Counted from the stretch's first letter, positions 10,380-21,843 are shown. The stretch: 64,000 bases of DNA from Anticarsia gemmatalis (GCF_050436995.1 NC_134766.1:4402001-4466000); one strand, 5' to 3'. Notes: generated from the letters alone by a model not told the origin. Translations and numbers: made by a program.

Positions 10380-12870
10380 AGGTCAAATTCAAATTCAAAT
10401 TCAAAATATCCTTTATTTCGTAAACTTTTTACAAAGTATTTGAAATAGTCACGTATTTGTATTTCTTTTGTCCGTTTCGGAAAAGCTGGTTGCTCGTGAG
10501 AAGAAACGGCAAGAAACTCACGGCTTGCTCTTTTAAAATGTCAATTTGCTTGATACAAGATGATTTGATGATTTACTGTGTACACTCAAAAAAAAGCTGT
10601 AAATAAATCTAATTTAAAATTTAAGCTAATAAAAATTGTAATAATCTTCAAAAGGAAACTTATTGGTAGGACACAGTAAAACATTGTACATTAAAACATT
10701 AGTACATTATTTGAAACAGACTTGGTAGAAGCAGCACAGTCCCAAGCTTTATTATCGTCCAAATAATCTTTAACAGTATAATAGCCTTTTAGACATAAGT
10801 TGCGTTTAATAACTAATTTAAATTTATTGAAGCTTAAATTTTTGATTTCACTAGGGATTTTATTGTAGAATCGCACACATTGACCTCTGAAGGATTTGTT
10901 TATTTTTTGGAGCCTAGTGGCTGGAATAACAAGTTTATTTTTGTTTCGTGTATTAATGCTATGTATATCGCTCTTTTTCTTGAAATGTGTTATATTTTTG
11001 TGTACATAAATTAGGTTTTCATATATATATTGACCTGCCACCGTCAATATATTTATCTCCTTAAATTTTTCCCTTAGTGAATGTCTACTGCCTAAGTTAT
11101 AAATTGCACGAATAGCCCTCTTCTGCAGCACAAAGATGGTTTGGATGTCGGCAGCATTACCCCAGAGCAAAATTCCATAAGACATGACACTATGGAAGTA
11201 ACTGAAGTAGACTAACCTAGCTGTTTCAATGTCAGTGAGTTGGCGAATTTTTCTGACCGCAAAGGCTGCAGAACTAAGTCTATTCGACAATTGTGATATA
11301 TGTGGACCCCACTGTAACTTCGAATCTATTGTAATGCCTAGAAATTTGGCTGTGTCCACAAGGTCCAGCTCATCTTTCTTAATCTTTATCAAAGTTTTCA
11401 CTGGTTTGACATTAGGTGTTACAAATTTTATGCATTTAGTTTTTTGCTCGTTTAATAGCAGATTGTTGACATCAAACCAATGTACCACTTTAGAGATAGC
11501 ATTATTCACATCGTCAAGATTAGTTTGATGTCGTTTAAGTTTAAATAAAAGTGATGTATCATCAGCGAATAATACTATCTCGTGACTATTTTTAACAAGA
11601 TGAGGTAGGTCATTAATGTAGATTAAAAATAAAAAAGGGCCAAGTATTGAACCTTGTGGCACACCCATTTTAACCACCGACCCAGCAGATCGTACACCGT
11701 TTACGTCGACTTTCTGAATCCTATTATTCAAATAGGAGATAAGAAGATTCAGAGCCGCATTTTGTACACCGTAGTGATGTAGCTTCCTGATTAATGTTTC
11801 ATGCGGGACGCAGTCAAACGCCTTGGATAAATCACAGAAGATGCCAAGAGCATCGTGTGAGTCCTCCCAGGCATCAAAAATATGGTTTACAAGCTCAACA
11901 CCAGCATCGATAGTGGAGCGACCCCTCGTAAAACCAAATTGTTTGCTATGTAATAATTTATTTTTACTAAAAAAACTAAGTAACTGATCTAATATTAATT
12001 TTTCAAAAATTTTACTGAATGTTGGCAGTACAGAAATAGGTCTAAAGTTAGTGGGGTCAGATGTACTGCCTGATTTGAAGAGTGGTATTACTTTACTATC
12101 TTTCATTCGATCAGGAAACACACCACCACTTACACATTCGTTAAATATTACAGCTAATTGGGGTGCAACTAAGTCAATAATAGTTTTTGTAATAACTACT
12201 GAATTACCCCAAATGTCTACAGTATTTTTCACATTTATAGTATTAAAAGCTTTTATAATGTCTACATGCGAGACATAGTCAAACCTAAAAATTGCATTAC
12301 AGATATTAACATTTTCTTTCAGAATTGATTCAGCAACAGTAGGTGACGAGTTCAAAGATTCGGTAGTCGAGACTGGAATGTCAGTGAAAAACTCCTCAAA
12401 AGCTGTGGCCACATCGGAATCCGTTGAGATGGTGTTGCCACCAACATTCAAGCTAAACTCACGATCATGGCCCTTTACATTTCCAGTCTCACCATTTATT
12501 ACTCTCCAAGTCATTTTAATTTTGTCATTACTATTTTTAATCTTTGAACTCAAGTAACGAGACTTAGCTAATTTACAGACCTGTCTAAATAATTTTGCGT
12601 AATTTTTTACATATTCTTGAAAATGTTCACTTCTATTGTGATTCCTTTCCTCATACAGCTCGAAAAGTTTTCTCCTACTCTTATATATGCCTATAGTAGC
12701 CCATTCACTAAAGGTAGCGCTATCTTGGACCGTAACCGTTCTGGAAGTAAACACCGAGTCAAATTCAGTGCAAAATGTATTAAAAAAGTTATTGTACATA
12801 TCATTAGGATTACTGTGCTTTTTTATAAGTGGTAAATTAGAAGCAAGTTTATTTTTAAAACTTTCAAAAC
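10380..12870 (-). mobile_element. 5'-truncated non-LTR retrotransposon (LINE)
   Basis: It encodes a reverse transcriptase on the minus strand and ends, on that strand, in a 3' microsatellite tail of GAATTT units (10384-10407). The endonuclease region is missing. The open frame can be followed back only to about 12866, where an in-frame stop and loss of LINE-like sequence suggest the 5' truncation point. Confidence 0.85.
10691..12799 (-). CDS. LINE reverse transcriptase (ORF2, N-terminally truncated)
   Basis: A 702-codon frame with no stop. It encodes the enzyme that copies LINE RNA into the target site. Visible landmarks: NFRPISVLP at about 251-259; QFGFTRGRST at 287-296; motif A with D323 in FCDLSKAFD (321-329); motif B GVPQGSILGP at 379-388; catalytic FADD at 411-414; KFLGITIDSKLQW at 485-497; and a C-terminal region with YGILLWG (541-547). 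The first methionine is not the true start: the frame stays open about 22 codons further upstream. No apurinic endonuclease domain remains, so the copy cannot move by itself. The motifs place it in the Jockey/CR1 assemblage; the clade is not resolved. The intact frame suggests a recent insertion. Confidence 0.85.
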   Translation of the reverse strand: MYNNFFNTFCTEFDSVFTSRTVTVQDSATFSEWATIGIYKSRRKLFELYEERNHNRSEHFQEYVKNYAKLFRQVCKLAKSRYLSSKIKNSNDKIKMTWRVINGETGNVKGHDREFSLNVGGNTISTDSDVATAFEEFFTDIPVSTTESLNSSPTVAESILKENVNICNAIFRFDYVSHVDIIKAFNTINVKNTVDIWGNSVVITKTIIDLVAPQLAVIFNECVSGGVFPDRMKDSKVIPLFKSGSTSDPTNFRPISVLPTFSKIFEKLILDQLLSFFSKNKLLHSKQFGFTRGRSTIDAGVELVNHIFDAWEDSHDALGIFCDLSKAFDCVPHETLIRKLHHYGVQNAALNLLISYLNNRIQKVDVNGVRSAGSVVKMGVPQGSILGPFLFLIYINDLPHLVKNSHEIVLFADDTSLLFKLKRHQTNLDDVNNAISKVVHWFDVNNLLLNEQKTKCIKFVTPNVKPVKTLIKIKKDELDLVDTAKFLGITIDSKLQWGPHISQLSNRLSSAAFAVRKIRQLTDIETARLVYFSYFHSVMSYGILLWGNAADIQTIFVLQKRAIRAIYNLGSRHSLREKFKEINILTVAGQYIYENLIYVHKNITHFKKKSDIHSINTRNKNKLVIPATRLQKINKSFRGQCVRFYNKIPSEIKNLSFNKFKLVIKRNLCLKGYYTVKDYLDDNKAWDCAASTKSVSNNVLMF

Positions 12871-13213
12871 GTCAAGGTAAGGTCGAGTTTCAAACGTAAG
12901 GTCGTTTAAGAATGAATAAAGTAAAATATCAGCAATAATAGCTTGCTATACGATTTCAATTGTTATACTTGTTCAAATTTTAAGGTTAATGGCGAAACGT
13001 GGGTGGTAAACTAACTTCTAAACTACATTTTAGATGTATCGTGCACTGTGATAAGATGTCGGACTATAGCTAGTCTTGCTTAAATGCTATACCAAATTTT
13101 AAAAAATATTGCCACAACGATAGGCGAGTAGTAGTCGCCTAGACGGACATTTAATTCAAAGATTTTTTCGGAAACTGAATCGTAAGTCAAGGTTAAAATT
13201 AATACAAAACATA

Positions 13214-13429
13214 TTAGGTCGGGGAAAAAGTCTTTTCGCATTATAGTATGTATGAACTTGTAATAAAATCTTTTCTCTACACAAAAAAGCTCGATATTTA
13301 TGGGTACCTCACGAGCGCACTGGAAGAAAGCTAATGAACCGTGTACTCATTTGTGATTCTTGAAGTCAAAGAGATTTTATTACCAGTTCATACATACTAT
13401 AATGCGAAAAGACTTTTTCCCCGACCTAA
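13214..13429. mobile_element. Mariner-type palindromic MITE
   Basis: TTAGGTCGGGGAAAAAGTC at the left and its perfect complement at the right, flanked by TA on both sides. The arms pair for roughly 50 bp. Confidence 0.8.
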
Positions 13430-13670
13430 TATTTATACTAACGCCCATCAATCGACTATTACTACCTTCTTGACAACTGTGACATAATTTATTCAAATAA
13501 AACGGCCAGCCTTCTACAATATGACCTCGACGACGTTGCTTCACCGCGCCAAATGTATTCCATGCACGGTACCGGTACAAAGTTACATAAAGCAGACAAA
13601 CAATATCGAGGAAACTGAACTAAACTATTGGTATATTCTTTGTACTAGATTAGTATATTAATAGAGAGAA

Positions 13671-14036
13671 GCTCGTGGCTTAGTTAACGACAGGCACGCG
13701 GATCGATCTCTGATGTTAAGCCACGTTTGCCGAGGTTGTTCTGTGGATGGGTGACCATCTTACTCATATCGACTTCCTTCGTGTTTCGGAGGGTACGTAA
13801 AATTATGGGCCCCGGCTGTCATTTTCGAAGATCTTTGAAAGTCGTTAACAGTAGTGAGAAGCTTAAAAGTCTGACAACCAGTCTTACCGAAGGGTATCGT
13901 GTTATAACCCAGGTATTGGGTTGTGGAGGTCAGATAGGCAGTCGCTCCATGTAAAGCAATGGTATCCAGCTGCATCCGGTGAGACTGGAAGCCGACTCCA
14001 ACGTAGTTTGGAACAAAGGCTAAGCCAATATACATA
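13671..14036 (+). mobile_element. 5S rRNA-like SINE, family 5S-B, near full length
   Basis: CGTGGCTTAG head, GATCTCTGATGTTAAGCC (box A-like), GGTTGTTCTGTGGATGGGTG (box C-like), body with GTCATTTTCGAAGATC and GGTTGTGGAGGTC, and a short TATACATATA tail. This is the clearest sense copy for comparison with 5S rRNA. Confidence 0.7.
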
Positions 14037-14448
14037 TAGGTACTTATTGCTTTTATAAAATTCGCCTAAGTCAAGTTCCAACGTGAGCTATTTCACAAAG
14101 GTCTCGCTAAAGTTCAGGTTATTTTCGCCCGTTCTATGAATAAAACCTTTTTATTACTCCAAGATATTTACGGCGTTTCATGAAGTTATTCTCAAATAAA
14201 ATCTATTATGTTTCAGACATATTTTCAGTTTAATAAAGGTTTTTAACATAGACTTTTTTATGAAGGCTATGAAAAGGTTTGATCATCAAGTTTTTTTTCG
14301 GCTGCGGGGTAATGTGACTGCCAAAACCGAATGGTGTGTGCATTAAATAACATACGAGCCTACTCAATAGGCTCACAAAATTCGGACCAGTAGTTCCTGA
14401 GATTAGCAAGTTCAAACAAACAAACAAACTCTTATTATAAAGAGAAAA

Positions 14449-14488
14449 AACAATTATTATAAAGCTGGGAAGCTTTATAATAATTGTT
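14449..14488. repeat. Perfect 18-bp hairpin
   Basis: AACAATTATTATAAAGCT, a GGGA loop, then the exact complement. The arms contain the TTATAAAGCT of the Helitron 5' terminus, and a decayed Helitron scrap lies just to the left. Confidence 0.8.
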
Positions 14489-14928
14489 TTAGTTTTCAGT
14501 ATACAGGTACACTCGCTTTTACTTTACTCTCATAGTCCGGTGCTTGCCATAGCTAAACCGTCACGTCCTGGGAGGTGGTATAACATAACATATTATACGA
14601 CAACGTTTTATAACATTTAATTTGTACAGTAATTTTTTTAAATGTCCGTCCCACTGCTGCGCTCGTGTCTCGGGTTAAGGGAGAAGTTAGGTCTTGAGTC
14701 CATCATCCATCATCATCAAGTGCTGGAGACTTTGTACGCCCTCAAGAAATGAATATGCTATAGAACTTTTTAGGTATGCAAGGTTTCATCACGATATTTT
14801 TCCATCACTGTAAGAGTAAGTTATAATTGACAGATAACTTGTCTCGAGTTCGAACCGTCGACCACTTGCGTGGGAGGTGCCAGTTTATACCACTGCTTTA
14901 AATAATGTAAATAGACATGTAATAGCAA

Positions 14929-15190
14929 TCTATACTAATATTATAAAGCTGAAGAGTTTGTTTGTTTGATTGTTTGTTTGTTTGAACGCGCTAATCTCAG
15001 GAACTACTGGTCCGATTCGAAAAATTATTTCATTGTTAGATAGCCCATTTATCAAGGAAGGTTATAGGCTACATATCATCACGCTACAACCAATAGGAGC
15101 AGAGTACCAGTAAAAAATGTAACAAAAACGGGGAAAATTTTGACCCATTCTCTCTTATGTGACGCAAACGAAGTTGCGCGGGTCAGCTAG
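14929..15190 (+). mobile_element. Non-autonomous Helitron, family HA, full length
   Basis: A^TCTATACTAATATTATAAAG at the 5' end; CGCAA-ACGAAG-TTGCG hairpin then CGGGTCAGCTAG^T at the 3' end. It also carries the GATAGCCCATTTATC segment typical of the family. Confidence 0.8.
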
Positions 15191-15218
15191 TGTATCATAA
15201 TATTTTATTCAGTATTAA

Positions 15219-15454
15219 TCTTATATATAAAATTCCCATGTCACAATGTTAGTTACCGTACTCCTCCGAAACGACTTGACCGATTTGAAAAAATATTTTA
15301 GTGTTAGATAGCCCATTTATCGAGGAAGGCTATAGGCTATATATCATCGCGCTACAATAGGTGCAGAGTACCTCTAAAAAATGTTTAAAAAACGGGGAAA
15401 ATTTTGATCCATTCTCTTCTATGTGACGCAAGCGAAGTTGCGTGAGTCAGCTAT
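15219..15454 (+). mobile_element. Chimeric Helitron: HB 5' half, HA 3' half
   Basis: The first about 70 nt (TCTTATATATAAAATTCCC ... CTCCTCCGAAACGACTTGAC) are family HB. From about GATTTGAAAAAATATT onward the sequence is family HA (GATAGCCCATTTATCGAGG) and ends in the HA hairpin and CTAT instead of CTAG. Confidence 0.7.
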
Positions 15455-16280
15455 GTATGCAAGATATGAAACTATTTTCGTGAAAAAATATACAATATTC
15501 TCTCTGTATTTCGGTAGAGTCTTTCATGTTTTGTTTCTCATTAACTCGACGGCTCAACGTGACCGTCTGTTACTATTACAAATACGCATTTATCTTTGTT
15601 TAGAAATGTCCAATAATAGCTAAGTTTTTGTACAATATTAATATGTATCTAAACGATATAATTATATTAGGTTTTCAATTTTAGTGTCATAAATATATTG
15701 AATTAAAAATTTATTTGTGTTACCACACGTAATAATTTGGAGTAAATAATTTTTTAAAGGTATTAATTTAACAATTATTTCGAGATTTAAATTATTCAAA
15801 AGCATTTTATATTGTTCTAGTGCTCAATTTTATTTTATATTACAAATCATTATATTTCCTCTCGTATTTATGAAACGAACATCAAAGCAATTAGAAATAA
15901 ATTCCATCCCAACAGAAAATAAAATATTGAATGGCGAAATCATTAGTCAACTGTCTGACATTCCAGTGAAAATGATTGCTTCTAACGATCTCTCATTCTT
16001 CAACCTTTCATTTGTCACCATATTAACGTTGTTTGAAACCAGGACAAAAACAAACAATGTTAAATAAAAACCTTCGTAAATACACTACATATTTAAACAT
16101 CCTTCCAAATCTATCAAGGACTAAGAGAACACCTTGGAAAATTCCAAATTAAATTCAAAAGGCACTGAAAGACATCCAACCTGTTTTCACAGACACGCGC
16201 TTCACGACAATAAAACCACGTTGACGAATCATTCACACATTATAATATTAAAAAGATTATTATCTATAATAGTAAAACGA

Positions 16281-16470
16281 CTCACCTTTATTCCGAGTGT
16301 ATTTGTTGAAATTGTGAACAACAATTTGTTTATATTTGACGTAAACTCGCGACTTTCGACCGTAACGGACACCCGACGCGGGCGAGCCCCAAATGAGGAA
16401 TGAATGAATTCAGGGGTTGCTACGGTGGGCGGGGCTGCTCCGGACGACACAACCCGACTGAATACGAGAG
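16281..16470 (-). promoter_or_regulatory. Possible minus-strand promoter and first exon
   Basis: On the minus strand a perfect initiator TCAGTC (A at 16459) is followed by about 174 nt rich in CpG and then a strong donor G^GTGAGT at 16286/16285. TATAGTG lies about 30-36 nt upstream of the initiator. I could not find the downstream exons, so this is only a candidate 5' UTR exon. The 122-residue frame across it has no recognisable domain. Confidence 0.3.
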
Positions 16471-17296
16471 CTTTTATCCTCGAAAATTCACTATAAAAAA
16501 ACTGTCTTCTCAATTTTGTCGTGTTGTGGAAAACTCTACATGATTCTGTGAGCAACCTACCCGTTTTAGAAGTTATATGCCTTTTAAATGTTCGCATAAA
16601 ACTGTGTGTTACTTAATTTGGTGGGTTGTTTTATATTTATCGTTGAGACGGCTATTGAAATATTTCGCAGAATCGTGGCATCATAAAACACGAAATGTCC
16701 CTCGTATAGTGTTGTGTGCATTCTTGTGGTATGTCCGAGGTACACGTACTGAAATGAGACGTTTGACGAAATGGAGCGATCATGATGATACTAAAATGGA
16801 TATTAGGGCTCTTTATTGAATTAAGTAGTCATTTCATTGTGGCATGGTTTATTAGTATTTGATTTGCCTCTGGGAACTCTGGAAAAGGTTGTACCTATTA
16901 TGGTGTTAGATGTTTAAAATAACATAGTAAGATTAAAGAATACTGAATGAAATATCAACTTGAATACTACTCGCCTCCAATAATTTTAATTTATTTCATT
17001 TTGAGTAGTTTGAAAACGTCAACAAATTATAGTAGACTACCTATATTCATTACTTATATTTAATATTTTAATTCAACATTCTACATATTTTACTAGCAGA
17101 TATTCTATCAGCCTGTAAAATATTCTAATCGATGCAGCCGTTTCGACGAGTAACAGGGAAATTACTTTTTCACGTGTAAGAAAAATATACTTATTCCACA
17201 ATTCTTGAATTCTTCTCCTATAAATTTTGGGGACATTTCCGTAATGCATTTTGCGTTTAAAATGTCCGCACTTTAAAAGTAAAAAAATATATATTT

Positions 17297-17495
17297 ACTA
17301 GTTCCCGCCCGCGACTCTGCCCGCGTGGACTTTAGTTACATGGCTTTTTGCTCCCATAGGATTATAGGAATAAAAACCTTTGTTGTCAAACAGACTTTGT
17401 ACAAAGTTTTATCCAAATCCGTTCAGTGGTTTAGGCATGGACAAGAAGCAGACAGACATACAGACAGACACAATTATATTAGTAGGGATACGAGC
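17297..17495 (+). mobile_element. RTE-like LINE 3' end
   Basis: It runs from CCCGCGACTCTGCCCGCGTGG to CAGACAGACACAATTATATT and AGTAGGGAT, the arrangement seen in several lepidopteran LINE/RTE tails. No coding sequence remains. Confidence 0.5.
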
Positions 17496-17679
17496 GATAC
17501 GTGATTCACATATTTATTATAACTTGTACTTCAAGGCTTCTTTATATTACGTATCTTTTGAGATGTAAAATCGCTTCCGTGAGAGAATTTTCTAGAACAG
17601 AATGTAAAATGGCCTTCGTATCTATTTATTTATAACATCAGGCATGTTATAACATCAGGAATTTTTTAACTCGGGATGC

Positions 17680-17850
17680 TCGGGACTTAGTAACAACAGC
17701 CGAGCGGATCGATCTCTGAGGCTAAGCTTCACTTGCCAAGGTCTTTCTGTGGATGGGTGACCATATTATACATTCCGAGTTCCTCCATGTTTCGGAAAGC
17801 TCGTTAAATTCTGGGTCCCGGCTAGTCAATTAAGATAACAGTTGTTAAGC
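17680..17850 (+). mobile_element. 5S SINE chimera: 5S-B head, 5S-A body
   Basis: The head (GATCGATCTCTGAGGCTAAG, GTGGATGGGTGACCAT) is 5S-B, but after TCCCGGCT the sequence GTCAATTAAGATAACAG is that of 5S-A, where 5S-B would read GTCATTTTCGAAGATC. Confidence 0.6.
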
Positions 17851-18398
17851 ATTGATAAAGGCTTTAAAACGCCTTGGACGAAATTAAAAACTGCGTACGT
17901 ATTTTTTAATACACTATCTACAGATTCAAGTAGGTATATTAACTCTTTAAATCATAAAACGTACTAACATAATCCAAAAATAGCAAAATAAGCAGCATTT
18001 ATTTACACAAATCTTTGTTCAAATCTCGTAGACCGCCTACGCCGTAGACATAGCTACGTAAGCTACGAGTCCTTCGGCGTAGAGCCTTGGTATAAGCAAT
18101 CGGTTTATTTTGCATCACAATAGATCTAAATAGGACGGTAAGCCGAGTACGATCTCTTTGCTTCGCTGCACTATATAATGTAGGAAAGTTTTACACAAAG
18201 AAGGGAATCGGAAACATTCTTGTGGAAGGTTGTATTTGTTATGTATTTTTTTTTTATAAACTATTTCTTGTAAGAAATTCTATGAATATGGTTTATGGTA
18301 CTGGCATTGTATAAAACTGCTGATTATGAGCTTGCGGTTCGATTTTAATGGTCTTTTAATTTTTATATGAATAACCTTTTTTTCTTCTTACTTCTTAT

Positions 18399-18636
18399 CG
18401 TATGGTTAGTGGTCAACCTAGTGTTTAAGTTGTTCAAGCCACTCAATGGCCTTTGACGTGGCTAACGACTGTTATCTTAATTGACAACAACCGGGACCGA
18501 CTTTTTATGTGCTGGAGACACTCAGCTCAAATATCACTACGCGGTCACCCATCTATGGAACGACCGCGCTAAGGTTTGCTTAACCAAACCGATCGTTTAC
18601 CGACCGGTGAGCGCAACTGGCTATGGGCGCCTCAAA
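18399..18636 (-). mobile_element. 5S rRNA-like SINE, family 5S-A
   Basis: Antisense 5S-like block GCGGTCACCCATCTATGG ... GCTTAACC, preceded on the plus strand by the body (GTGGTCAACCTAGTGT) and followed by the 5' flank CACCGGTCGG in complement (CCGACCGGTGAGCG). Confidence 0.65.
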
Positions 18637-18844
18637 AATGAGCGAACATTTTGCTGTATACCAATATACTCGTAACTTCCCAAGTGTAAGAAAAATACGT
18701 TGATTATGACAAAGTGGCAAGAACGCTTGCCTCCAGCCAATCTGACTAAGTGCCTCACTGCCTTCCCAGTTATAAAGCATATTTATATTTACGTCCCACC
18801 AGACTTGAAACATGTTGTTTTCTTATAGACCTGAACGGGTTTCC

Positions 18845-18950
18845 TTGAAATAACTTCGAAAAGTCATTGTGTGTTGCCTCGGGTTCGAACCTGCGACCAC
18901 TTGCGTGGGAGGTAGCAACTACCACTCGGCTATCACGGCTCTGCGGGTAT
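18845..18950 (-). mobile_element. tRNA-derived SINE, family S4
   Basis: Inverted B box (GGGTTCGAACCTGCGACC) and A-box side (CCACTCGGCTATCAC) near 18940, the head of a tRNA-like unit seen at five or more other places. Confidence 0.55.
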
Positions 18951-19199
18951 TAATTAGTTAGTTATAAAAGTATATTTTTTAGTAATCGGTATCTAGGAAA
19001 TGTATTACGTAAGTGCGTAGATACTAGAGGTCAAATAACAGATTAGAATCAAATATTATTTATCAACAGTGCCCTGTCGAAGCGTGACAAATTACTTTAT
19101 ATCAAATAACATAAGTTTTATGAAGTTATGTAGAAAAACGGATATGAAAATGTGTACATGCGAGGTTTTTTATACAAGTCAAGTATATCATAATTTATA

Positions 19200-19389
19200 C
19201 TAGCTGACCCGGCAAATGTTGTTTTGCCACATTAAGTAAAAAAAAAGTGTCACTTAGGGGTATGAAAAATAGATGTTGACCGATTCTCAGACCTACTCAA
19301 TATGCTCACAAAATTTCATGAAAATCGGTCAAGCCGTTTCGGAGGAGTATGGCAACGAGAACTGTGAAGCGAGAATGTTATATATTAGA
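19200..19389 (-). mobile_element. Non-autonomous Helitron, family HB
   Basis: CTAGCTGACCCGGCAAATG at the left and TATATATTAGA^T at the right, that is TC...CTAG on the minus strand, in an A^T target. Confidence 0.78.
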
Positions 19390-19930
19390 TATTTCTTTTA
19401 ATTTTGATTGCATTGCGTCGGGAGGACGTGGGTTCAATTCCCTCACGGAGCAAATAGTGCGGCAAATGTCTTTCAAAAAAGAATTATATATTTTTTTTTA
19501 ATCAAATCGTTATCATCTTGGCCAAATCTCTCCCTGAATGACAACAAAATCAGGTTTTAAATCCCATTATATATTTTTTACATTCCTTCAAAAACTGTTT
19601 ACCGAATTATCAGGCATGCAAGGTTTCTTCACGATGTTTTCTTTTAACGCTAAAGCAAATGATAATAATAATTATTTTTAAACACAGGCTAATTACGTCA
19701 TACGGCATTTTTATCTCACCTCTCGCTCCCACTTACAGGCTCCTACGCACAGTGGCGGCGGCAGGGCCGTCGGGCAAGCCACCGCGCATAAAGCGACATT
19801 CAAAGATACTACACATATTTGCTTTTGCCGTTCGGCAAGGCCGACTAATGCCGAACCGAATATGTGTACAGCAAGCTAATGAATCAAAGCCTAAACAATT
19901 TTTTTTTGTATGACTGTTTTTATACTATTA

Positions 19931-20118
19931 CTAGCTGACCCGGCAAACGTTGCTTTGCCATATAAAAAAAAATTGTGTCACTTAGGTGTATGAAAAATTA
20001 GATGTTAGCCGATTCTCAGACCTACTCAATATGCTCACAAAATTCCATGAGAATCGGTCAATCCGTTTCGAAGGAGTACGGTAACGAAAACTGTGACGCG
20101 AGAACTTTATATATTAGA
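19931..20118 (-). mobile_element. Non-autonomous Helitron, family HB
   Basis: Same structure as the copy about 540 nt upstream, with GGCAAAC/GCTTTGCC stem near the CTAG end and an A^T target. Confidence 0.78.
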
Positions 20119-20504
20119 TGGGCTATCCGCTATCTATCAGAACTAAAGCCTAATGGTTTGAAACAGCACAATCATGTTTAGCAGACATTATTATATAATG
20201 TACGTCCCACGCCTATATGTAGGCAATAAAAATAAAACCTTGGCTAGGTCTCTCTCGTTAGATATGTTCTGCATTGCACCAACTTACTAGTTAGTCCTTC
20301 TATGATCTAGAAACGGCTGAATCGATTTGGATAAAATTTTATTAATAGATAATCTCGTGGAAGGATATAGGTTTAAATGCTTATATTATCACGCCTGTTA
20401 ATTCCAAAGTTGAAGACAGAGGTGTATGAAAAACACACACGTTTCACCATTTGTTTCGGTGGTATAATGTAAGAGAGGGCAAGCTATTATTAGCCTTATA
20501 GCAT

Positions 20505-20640
20505 ATACAGGTTACTGACCTCTGAGCTGCTATTAAGAAAACTTAAAAAAAAACTAATATATTTTGCTAGACCTGGAAATCGACCCCGAGACCTCGAGTT
20601 CCGCAGTTGTAAGCACTATCGCTCAGACAAATTGCAGTTA
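20505..20640 (-). mobile_element. tRNA-derived SINE, family S3
   Basis: Inverted B-box region (GAAATCGACCCCGAGACCTC) and body (TTTTGCTAGACCTGG); resembles the copy at 38617 in the opposite orientation. Confidence 0.5.
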
Positions 20641-21117
20641 AAATATCCTAGAATATTTACTATGAAAGTTATCAAACGCTCGATTTAACGTCAAAATGTT
20701 AACATTTAAATCAGGGTGTATTTTATTAATACAATGAAAGGCTTTGATGACATTATTTCTTGTGATATAATATGTTTGATATAATTTCATGTTTTAACAT
20801 AAAACACACGTTTATTTTTATGGCAACGGCTTCGCTCTAATATTACAAAACAACTCTCTAACTATCACGGTATACTATACAGATTACAGACTGATGATAG
20901 ATGGATAAGCAGCAGAGTCCCAGTAATATCGTTTCCTTTGGGAACACTTAAAAAATGTAGACTGTATGTCTTTAAGTTGTCTGGTTAAGCATCTTATAAT
21001 AATTAGATCATTTTTAAGATACTTAAATATTATCTACTTTTATCATAATTTTAAATTCTTATTTACATTTTTTTTTCAATACTTGCATATTAAAATATAA
21101 AAATAATTATATTTTTT

Positions 21118-21375
21118 GGGATCAGCATCGCCATACAACGTGGCAATGCTGCCAGCATTCTGGGAACGTTCCCGGTGGACGGCGATGCGGAGGAGTACTT
21201 CGACGCAAAGGGCACTTTCCCTTTTTTCCTATTTGTTGTTTCAGATTTTGTATCTATAACAGTTATTTGTGAATATTCTTATGTAAATAATAATATTCCA
21301 ATTATAATAAAAAAAAATATTTTTGCATACAGGGATATTTCTTTTTACATTGTACCTAAACCTTTAGTGTAAATA
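21118..21375 (+). pseudogene. LINE ORF2 C-terminus and 3' end fragment
   Basis: The frame ISIAIQRGNAASILGTFP followed by acidic residues and ...EYF resembles the C-terminus of Jockey/R1-type LINE polymerases. The reading frame then runs into AT-rich 3' sequence. Only the tail of the element is present. The similarity is from memory and needs a search. Confidence 0.5.
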
Positions 21376-21589
21376 TGTACATCTGCTTTACATAGTAAAC
21401 GCTGGATCACTCGAGCCCGTATGTGTTTATCCATAGCGTACAAAACAAAACAAATTGCATTGAACCAAACTGTATGCATTTCAATATTGAGTAGAAATGT
21501 ATTCAGGTGAACAAACAAATTTAAAACTCTTTCTATAGTCCAACTACACAGCAGACAACCTTAATAATAATAAAATAACTAGTATTGGA

Positions 21590-21843
21590 CAACTCACACA
21601 CAGTCATTTAATTGCAAACTAAGTAGAGCTTGTACTATGGTAGCCAAATAACTGATAAACATGCTTATATACTTCTAAATACATACTTAAATATATAGAT
21701 AAATTGACAAACAGGCTCAGAACAGATTACTCATGCTCATCACACAAATATTTGTCCCGGGTGGGATTCGAACCCACTACACGTGGCGCTACGGTTATTG
21801 CGGCGAGGGGACCACGTTAACCACTGCGCCAAACGTGCCTTGT
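21590..21843 (-). mobile_element. tRNA-derived SINE, family S2
   Basis: Inverted B box GGGATTCGAACCC, A-box side CCACTGCGCCAAACGTG near 21835; the body matches the plus copy at 8310. Confidence 0.7.

Noticed and set aside
13671..13780. A genuine 5S rRNA gene
   Set aside because: Only the internal-promoter portion resembles 5S rRNA; the termini that pair in 5S rRNA are absent and the sequence continues into a repeated body.
16229..16597. 122-codon minus-strand frame
   Set aside because: Composition typical of untranslated CpG-rich sequence, no recognisable domain; the splice donor at 16286 lies inside it, which fits a 5' UTR exon better.
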